From the NCBI GenBank assembly GCA_011109175.1, contig RDEW01000050.1:88694-152693 (forward strand): a stretch of DNA of 64,000 bases, in the 5' to 3' direction. Below the pieces are notes generated by a model. The model was not told the origin of the DNA. It searched no databases and saw nothing but the letters and a program-made list of their open reading frames with translations. This DNA is from Dicyema japonicum. Taxonomy: Eukaryota; Dicyemida; Rhombozoa; Dicyemidae. The first letter of the stretch is position 1. Each line of letters starts with the position of its first letter. Made by a program: the position numbers and the translations under genes. Positions 57,181 through 64,000 of this stretch are shown in pieces.

Positions 57181-57811
57181 ATGATCGTGTAATCGTGGTT
57201 TATTTTAGTTGTTATTACTACTGAACTGCCTTATACAAGCCAGAAACGCCAACATCAAACTTACCGATACAGAAGGGAATGTCGTTAGAAACTACGAATT
57301 TGAAGGACCGATCTCCAGCTCTATTGCCTTCCTCGAATATATGAAGAACTCTGAGGTTGTTTAGTCTTCTTCATATGTAGACCTTCACGAAAAGTGTAGC
57401 ACTTTCCAAGGCCATCGACTCAGCTCTATCTTTGTTAAGATCGATTTATAGTATTTTTCTTATCTTATTTCAGTGTCTTCCCCAGAGTATAAAGCCTCTG
57501 ATCTCCCCAGGATAGACGAGATTTACCTTGGTGACGACAGTGTAAGTGACCCGAATCCCCAAAAAATTTCAGGAATGGATCGTTTTATGTACTGGGTTTG
57601 TCCTTGTGGATTACAAAAGGTTGAAGATCACCGTAAGCCTCTCCTGATAACTCTCATCAGTCTCTCTGCCGTGTTTTCCTTGATGGCTGTCTCTTGTCTC
57701 ATCGCTCGACTAGTAAAGGCAAGACGAGTACTGAATTTGTTGTTATTGCAGGAACGTGTGTACTGCCACGTTGATGGTGACTTGGACAAACTCCGTTTGA
57801 TCTCCGAATAG
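57181..57811 (+). CDS. unidentified type I membrane protein with signal peptide
   Basis: MI, then across a 22-nt intron LLLLLNCLIQARNANIKLTD: a good signal peptide. Further exons (introns of 25 and 23 nt) give RNYEFEGPISSSIAFLEYMK, FTKSVALSKAIDSALSLLRS, MSSPEYKASDLPRIDEIYLG; then a membrane span LLITLISLSAVFSLMAVSCL and a short cytosolic tail ending LDKLRLISE. Two further in-frame introns (33 and 24 nt) are possible, so the protein has 167-186 residues. An ectodomain of about 110 residues with few cysteines. No family recognised; could be lineage-specific. Confidence 0.65.
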
Positions 57812-59139
57812 ATTACCTTTAACTATTTAGCTAGGGATTCTGGATTTTTCGTTAACGTTAATCGGTTTAATTTGTCTTGTTAGGATTTGGTTAATATGTC
57901 AATGACACATTTATTAGAACTTTTGAACAAATGTGGTTAACTATTATCTCTGCTTATTATACGAGAGTGAGTGACGTTATACTGATTTGCTTTGTTAACA
58001 TGTTTCACTTAAATCGATTTCCAATCAAATTAATTTCAACTCATTAGCTTCCTTATAGGCCTCAAAGTGGTTAATTGATTGCCTATATGTGACATTTATG
58101 TACTTAGCATTCATATACATTAAATAAAGTTTGGATGACCTAGATATGCGGTTAAAATAGTAATTGAGGATAGTGGTTATGCTTGCCTATCTATTGGCCT
58201 TGATAGAGAGGATTGAACCAACCAGGTTTACCATTAAGTTATAGAATGGCTCCTAACTTCCCAGGACATAAAAGTTCGTAAGGCTTCAGGAAGTTTAGTT
58301 TCCTGACGTAAAAATGTTTTAGCTTATATCTTTAGAGACCTTGACCTCACTACACAGCGGGTTCTCGAGATGGTTGATAATTCGACAAAACTATAAGATA
58401 TGAATAGAGTTAGACTTTCCCAGCTCTTAATCTATTCTTTGTGATTGTCGTTCTTAATAACATCACTCACATTAATAACAAAATCTGTAAAACTATGATT
58501 TATTAGAAATAGCACAATTAATTTTAAATTCAAATTATTGTATGTCAGAATTATTATAACTTGAGATTAGTTTAAATGGTCATCGATGACCATTGCCTGT
58601 GAAAACAATCTCAGTTCACAAGGGTAATCGAGCCACAGTGGTATTACACCGATGATTCATTTCCCAATTTCTCCACATTCTAAAAAGGATATTGAGCTTC
58701 AGTTTCCTCTGTTCGATACCATTTTCTTGCTGCTATATATCTTTTGTAGAGATATATCTCACCGTTTGTGTTATTTTGGTTTTCATTTGGGTCACCTGCT
58801 CATAAAGAAAACTGCCTCCGTGTGACTTGACCCAACCTTTATCCCTTAGAAATGACTACCAAGTAGTTCGCTCGGTAGTGGCTACAGGACGAACACTTCG
58901 TTTCCAGATTTCTTAGATCAAATACATTGAACTTAAACAAAAGTTACTCACCAAAGTTAATAATAGTCCAATAAACTTTCCAAGAAGTTAGTGATCTACA
59001 CAACTTCATGTTATTGACATAATTTAATAAAGACTCAGCATTTCAGGAGCTACTCAGTTATCCGTCACAAGTACTCCTATTCCACAGTTAGACTTGTCCC
59101 GAATCTCTTCTATTTGTTAATTCTTCTATCTATACAATA
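57812..59139. other. No assigned feature
   Basis: AT-rich. A plus-strand stretch around 58,330-58,400 (FRDLDLTTQRVLEMVDN) is the only protein-like piece; no gene model could be made. Confidence 0.3.
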
Positions 59140-60290
59140 TCCTTCTGTTGGATGATCCTCAAGTTGAAATAGTGTTTATCCATATCAATATTACCTCTTC
59201 TGTGTTCATTCATTTAGCCTCACATCATATGCAAAAACTGCCAGTTGTCTCCATTCATATTAGTAAAACTTCCGACTTCATTAGCTACCAATTTGGCCAT
59301 CAGCTTATTCAGGGGTGCATGCAGGTTATTGATAAAGAAATTATAAACTTTATCTACCCCGGTCGTTATCCAATCAGGGAGATGTCTCAATATCGCCTCA
59401 AATTTATTGCGGAAATCGAAAATTCCGAGAAATGAGCGGCGCTGTACGGGACTTCTGCGTGGTTTAGCCTCCTAATACTACCCCATGTGGAAAGCATTTC
59501 AGCGTCCAGCTGGGAACATGCACTATGGACATTTTCTGTAGGCGACAGTAAAACAATCTGCGATTAACCTCAAACAGATTATTCTCTTTCCTTCTCTTAC
59601 ACCGACTTTCATGTGTATAGAGTTTCCTCCTATACACCATTATTGCCCCCTCTAAATCCACCTTTCCCCTCCTCAACTCTTTGAGGTCCAATTTGGGAGC
59701 ACGGAGTTTACTAAGTACCTTTTTTACTATATGTGATGCTTTTCCTCTGATCCCTCCCGCCACACTAATTATGTGCCCCTCCAGTGCTTCCAGCTCTGTC
59801 TGTATCCTAGCAATATCGGCACAGATCTGCTCCCCCCATTTACTGGGTGGTCTGGGTTTGTACGTCAACTCCTCATAGGTGATCTGTACTATATAAAGCA
59901 CTAGGGAGATGTCACCCGGTAACCCTACTGGCTCAGCCTCCACCGCATTAGCCATAATCTTATTGATTATTATTTTCCTGTATCATCAAGAAGTTTGATT
60001 CTTTCCGGTCTGGTATTGCGGGATAATTGTTTAACCACAGAAAACATTCTTGCACCATGTTTGTACTTTTGCCAAGTTATCCAGTGTATGCCGGGCTACT
60101 TCACCCACTTTTCTCTTTATTTTGTATTTGATTCTGTTGCGTTCTATTTTAAAAGAGTCAGTGAGGCTTGTCGAGTTTGACGACTCGATTAATATTCGGA
60201 GTTTACTTTGGTTTTTTGATAAAGAAATTATACACTTTATCTACCCCGGTCGTTTTCCAATCAGGGATACGTCTCACGCGAAATACTAAA
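59140..60290 (-). mobile_element. R2-like element, N-terminal part plus RT start
   Basis: Minus frame 59,955-59,464: MANAVEAEPVGLPGDISLVL, a basic region RAPKLDLKELRRGK, and RKENNLFEVNRRLFYCRLQK, the NRLF..N...FYR stretch that precedes this RT. It runs into 59,435-59,270, which repeats 29,255-29,360 (FRNKFEAILRHLPDW, TTGVDKVYNFFI) and then skips ahead to NKLMAKLVANE. A second copy of the DWKTTGVDK stretch is at 60,275-60,220. So at least two deleted, rearranged copies. Confidence 0.7.
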
Positions 60291-60723
60291 TATACAAGAT
60301 TTAAATGAAGCATTACTAACAAGGAAATTGAGTAATAGTTTAGAGACTTTTGGATAAAATGGATATTACCTTTGACTCTTCATTTCTCTCATAATCGCCG
60401 TCTGCAACGGCAATACTCACTTGGCATAGTGTTCCTGATTTGTTTAATAAATAATTCCATTTTAAATGTTAATAACCTTAAAATAATATTTGACGTCATT
60501 ACGACTTATAAAACAAATCCCAAAGGTTTTAACTAGTGATTTCACAAATACTATCTAAACATAACCCCAGTAGCAGCCACCCATCATAACAAAAAACTAA
60601 TTATAATAAAATCAACTAAATTATTTCACAAATGCGGATCAATAATAACCCACGTGTAAGTGACAAGAATAAATGACTTGGAATTGAGTAAATAATAAAA
60701 CTAATTTTAATCATAACTAAGCG
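60291..60723. other. No feature seen
   Basis: AT-rich spacer downstream of the tetraspanin gene. Confidence 0.4.
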
Positions 60724-61483
60724 TTATATCGGATAATAAGCCCCATAGAAGTGAGGTTGAGTCTTTATCAGGTAGCACGTGGCAAGAGCTGCAGAGATCT
60801 GGTAATAACAACAGGTTGATTACCGTGATAACAAGGAATATAACGCCCACTGACACGGCTAGAGCATAAAATCTTTGATTAATTGACGTTATCTGAGGAC
60901 CACATCCATGAGAGAAGGGCTTATTACAGTTGGTCGAATTGGATGGGGGACAACAGCTCAGAGGAACGGGGAAGTTGCGCTTGGCCCAATCCTGGGGTCC
61001 ATCGAGTCCACAACAGTCGAAAAGTCGTTGAATGAAATCAACTTTGTCGGCGGTCTTGTTGTAGTTGTCAATTGAACGACTGAGGTAATCAATCGCTCGC
61101 TGGGGGAGTTTCTTGTGGTAGATAAAGCAGAGGATGAGCACTGAGATTGTTATGGCGGCCACAATGATAACACAAATGAAATACTACTGTAAATTATACA
61201 TCTTACTCCTTTACGGACACGAATATTGTTGGTGAGGGCGTAGAATCCGTAAAGTGATGATATAAGGAATATGACGGAGAACACCACGGACATTATGAAC
61301 GGGACGAGGGAGATTGGAAAGTTTTTAAAATCTACTTTACTGAAGAGTGGACCAAATTTTCTGGCACAGAGTATTGAGGAATATATGGCGAGTGAGGCCA
61401 CTCCCTAAGAAAGAAAACCGACAGATTACTGTAAACATTACAGTGGCCGTTGATATCAAACAACGAGCACTTTTCAGTCCCAT
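60724..61483 (-). CDS. tetraspanin
   Basis: Four-pass membrane organiser. Start 61,483 (MGLKSARCLISTATVMF, basic then helix 1); introns of 25, 23 and 25 nt leave 687 nt, 228 residues. Helix 2: SLVPFIMSVVFSVIFLISSL; helix 3: YFICVIIVAAITISVLILCF; the large loop has FDCCGLDGPQDW (the family-defining CCG), PLSCCPPSN and SHGCGP, giving the usual four or more loop cysteines; helix 4: VGVIFLVITISAALATCYLI, followed by a short tail HFYGAYYPI. The helix 4 intron is needed to reach the proper end. Subfamily not assigned. Confidence 0.95.
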
Positions 61484-62144
61484 CAAATTGAAATAAAGTT
61501 ATTTTATTTATTTTAACAATTTTTTAAATTAAATTATTTACAGTTAATTAATCTAAAAATACTAATTTCATGGTAATTTATTTTTATCTTTTTGTTTTAT
61601 TTCAAATAAAATGTTCCAGTTTTCTATGTTTGCTGAGTAAATGATTAGATACAAGAGTTTTATCACGTTCAGAAATAGAATCTCGAATGAGAGTTTGCAT
61701 TGAAAGAACTCATAGAAAGTGGAAGAGGACAATTAATTCGGACTCATGGACTCGTATAATTAAGCTTCCCTAATGCTAATTTGTGTTTTGAAAGAAATTG
61801 TATTGCAAACAATAATGAATTTTAATAATTTATGCTTATCAATATCCGTCTTGATAAGAATTAACATGTCGTTTGCTTGATTTTAATTGGTAAACTTTCC
61901 ATGGGTTATCGAATCAATCTTAGTTACCAAGGATCGATTATTATTGTTTAGCCCATATTCAACCTGATGCATTTTTAAAATTCTTTTTTTCGATAAGTGT
62001 TCTATAACAACGGATACCATTTATATTGGTTATTGATTTCTTCAATAATAAAACAAGAAAATATTAATAATAATCGTGGAATATCGCTGTAGCGGCAGAT
62101 TTCCCCCTTGAAAACCGTAGAGTTACCCGCAAGATCCAGCATAG
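61484..62144. other. No feature seen
   Basis: AT-rich upstream region of the tetraspanin gene. Confidence 0.4.
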
Positions 62145-62340
62145 TATGGTTAAAGAGGTACTGTTAACCTGTATCAATAAGATTATGGCTAATGCGGTGG
62201 AGGCTAAGCCAGTAGGGTCACCGGGTGCTCTCCTAGTGCTTTATATAGTACAGATTACCTATGAGGAGTTGACGTACAAGCCCAGACCACCCAGTAAATG
62301 GAGGGAGCAGATCTGTGATTGGCAACCCCATTGTGGACAA
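62145..62340 (+). mobile_element. R2-like element, N-terminal fragment
   Basis: Repeats 59,740-59,985 of the other strand: NKIMANAVEAKPVGSPGALL and ITYEELTYKPRPPSKW. Breaks off in the codon after QICDW and continues directly as an integrase. Confidence 0.85.
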
Positions 62341-63110
62341 AACATTTTGGAAAAGTTATGTCGCGAACGTTTTTTCGTGATGAAACGTGCGATAATTAGA
62401 GGTGTGGTCCAAAATTGTGAAGTCTGCTTATTCTCGTCAATTCTAAAACAATCTGATGAGATTTGTCATATTTTTTTAACTCCCCGAATGAAAGATTCCA
62501 AGTCGATCTTATCGACTTAAAAAGGTATTTCCTATGGTTTAATTTTGTATATTTAAAAGCTGTAATAATTCATTTTTTGGTTACTCACTGTTATTCACGT
62601 GTATTCAAAATTCGCGTTTACAAAAAATTTAAAAAATAAGTTCGGGAGAGAAGTTGCAAAGAGTTTAAAAGAAATTTTTTGTGTCTCTGGTCATGCAACT
62701 ATATTCAGTCCGATAACGGAACTGAATTTAAGAATTCAGAAATTACCAAATTTTGCGAAGATTACAATATTATTCAGATCCACGGTCGGCCAAACAATCT
62801 CAAGAGTCAGGGGATTGTTGAGAGATTTAATCAGACAACATCAAGAGTATTGTCAGATTAATGGCTAATCAAGTTAACGAGAATTGGACTGAGTACATTC
62901 TCGAAGCAGTATACTTGTATAATTTATCATTGCATTCGTCAACTGGTATTTTAAATTATATAAAAGTAAAGATGAAAACTTTTTGGAGATATCGAGGAAT
63001 TCCTGGTTTCAACACAAAGGTACCTTCACAGATAGTCCAATGTGCTGAGGATTATGATCCTGATTCGTCCAATTTTGATGTGGAAGACAGTCATCCAATT
63101 TTTTTTTTTT
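62340..63110 (+). pseudogene. Ty3/gypsy-like integrase (broken)
   Basis: HCGQNILEKLCRERFFVMKR ... VQNCEVC is the HHCC zinc-binding start (its first ligand pair in part); QVDLIDLKRYFLW holds the first catalytic Asp; SKFAFTKNLKNKFGREVAKS and, in another frame, QSDNGTEFKNSEITKFCEDY hold the second Asp; SQGIVERFNQTTSRV holds the Glu. A C-terminal part follows (ENWTEYILEAVYLYNLS). Similar to integrases of KRBA2/Gin-1-related gypsy elements. At least two frameshifts; RT and LTRs not found. Confidence 0.82.
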
Positions 63111-63114
63111 AAAC

Positions 63115-64000
63115 AAAAATTTATTAACAATAAAATATTATTTATTAACTATGGGGGAGAGCGGCTGCTGACATCACGGAGTAAGCGTTTCCGCGAATAA
63201 CTGCGATACCAATTCTTTGCCTCAGCCAGACCGCTTCCCGCACGTCTTTCTTGCGGTGGGCCAATTTTCCCCCGATTTCCTTTAGGAAAGAGGCTGTAAT
63301 ACTTCCAGCCGCACCAGACGTCTCGATTGCTACCGGTACAAAACGGTAGAGGTCTCCAATTTCGCCATATTTTTTAATCTTGATTTTTCGGCCAGATCGG
63401 CTGCCGATCCAGCAGACTGCGCCGAGCTGAGCATCATCGAGTTTGAGAAAGAATCCACAACAGTGCAGTCCCATACGAGCGATTTTCCCTCAGTGAACGG
63501 AAAGATAGTTAACCCATCCGGTCTTTTCCCATCTCCGCGGTCCAATCCCACAGGTTCCATACTGCCGGAAAGCCTGCCGCTTCAAGAGCTCGCAAGACAA
63601 TGTTGTTCATAGCAGCATGGCGGGGTGCTCTGCCCGCACTCCTTTTGCACGAGAGGGTGCAGCCCTTTGGCATCGACGATCCCTCCACAGCGACATTGGT
63701 GTTCGACGCAAACATCAGCTCCCAGGCGTTGTGCGATTCCAATCCGAATACAGTCATCGTCCAATAGGGTCCCCAGGGAGGAAGACGGGAGTGCATCCAG
63801 CCACGCTCCGCTCCCATGGTTGGCGGCGGACACGAGGCATGCAAGACGATGCTGGTTGGCCTCAGACTTTAGCACGTCGAAGATATTCTTGGAGTAAATA
63901 TCATCCCAGTCACGTTGCCTCGAAGGATCGTTCGGCATATCCAAACCAGTTTCACACCATTCGCAACGAGCTTCGTCGAAGACTTTTTCCCAAGAGAGTC
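63115..64000 (-). mobile_element. RPDG-type RT element, C-terminal half, runs off the window
   Basis: Minus frames from the window edge: RQRDWDDIYSKNIFDVLKSE, GAWLDALPSSSLGTLLDDDC, HQCRCGGIVDAKGLHPLVQK (a C-x-C zinc-like site), KRPDGLTIFPFTEG and LVWDCTVVDSFSNS, then VAIETSGAAGSITASFLKEI and IGIAVIRGNAYSVMSAAALP. The best preserved of the family, with only a few frame changes. Ends with the 3' tail also seen at 1.5-1.6 kb. Confidence 0.85.

Noticed and set aside
1-64000. CRISPR arrays, operons or bacterial promoters
   Set aside because: No regularly spaced repeats; spliced genes, LINEs and a eukaryotic tRNA with internal promoter show that this is eukaryotic nuclear DNA.

Overview
The window looks like nuclear DNA of a small invertebrate with an AT-rich genome. 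The best match is a dicyemid (a mesozoan parasite of cephalopods). The main evidence is that every single-copy gene I could rebuild is cut by introns of only about 21-27 nt. In PARN, sideroflexin, NDUFS8, EXOSC4, SDHD, a PA28-gamma subunit and a tetraspanin, removing these tiny GT-AG introns gives an exact reading frame that aligns end to end with the animal protein. Dicyemids are reported to have introns averaging roughly 26 bp. The species assignment is inference; the introns are read directly from the sequence.

Gene layout: PARN (2.4-4.0 kb, +); equilibrative nucleoside transporter (11.5-13.0 kb, -); Nudix CoA diphosphatase (17.0-17.7, -); complex I NDUFS8 (18.7-19.4, -); sideroflexin (20.4-21.6, -); TTC14-like S1/TPR protein (34.0-35.4, -); SEC61 gamma (37.2, +); a possible gamma-tubulin-complex-like gene (37.9-39.2, +); exosome EXOSC4/RRP41 (39.5-40.3, +); an unidentified gene (42.1-42.8, +); SDHD (43.5-44.0, -); PSME3-type proteasome activator (45.5-46.4, -); tRNA-Glu(UUC) (51.0, +); an unidentified type I membrane protein (57.2-57.8, +); tetraspanin (60.7-61.5, -). 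They are ordinary housekeeping genes (RNA decay, respiration, transport, proteasome, secretion) with no visible common pathway.

Most of the rest is transposable-element debris: (a) an APE-type LINE whose first ORF carries a 2A-like ribosome-skipping motif (4.9-7.9 kb), with relatives at 10.6, 36.1, 40.4 and 52.6 kb; (b) short non-autonomous elements that keep both ends of that LINE but lack the middle (13.9, 16.2, 20.0, 23.6, 27.5, 44.2 kb); (c) R2-like elements with an F(M/I)DD reverse transcriptase box (7.8-10.3, 29.2-31.4, 59-60 kb); (d) at least ten fragments of an RT element ending in an RPDG...WD.T nuclease-like domain (both window edges among them); (e) a jockey/I-like LINE with zinc-knuckle ORF1 (47.4-50.9 and 27.1-28.9 kb); (f) hAT transposons, one with intact ends and target duplication plus two nested retro-insertions (14.5-16.6 kb); (g) a gypsy-like integrase fragment (62.3-63.1 kb).

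The most notable system is the LINE/short-element pair: a 2A-bearing LINE and internally deleted partners flanked by target duplications of up to 16 bp. It resembles the ingi/RIME and L1Tc/NARTc pairs of trypanosomes, but in an animal. Several conserved genes also show single frame breaks at simple-sequence runs, probably assembly errors.
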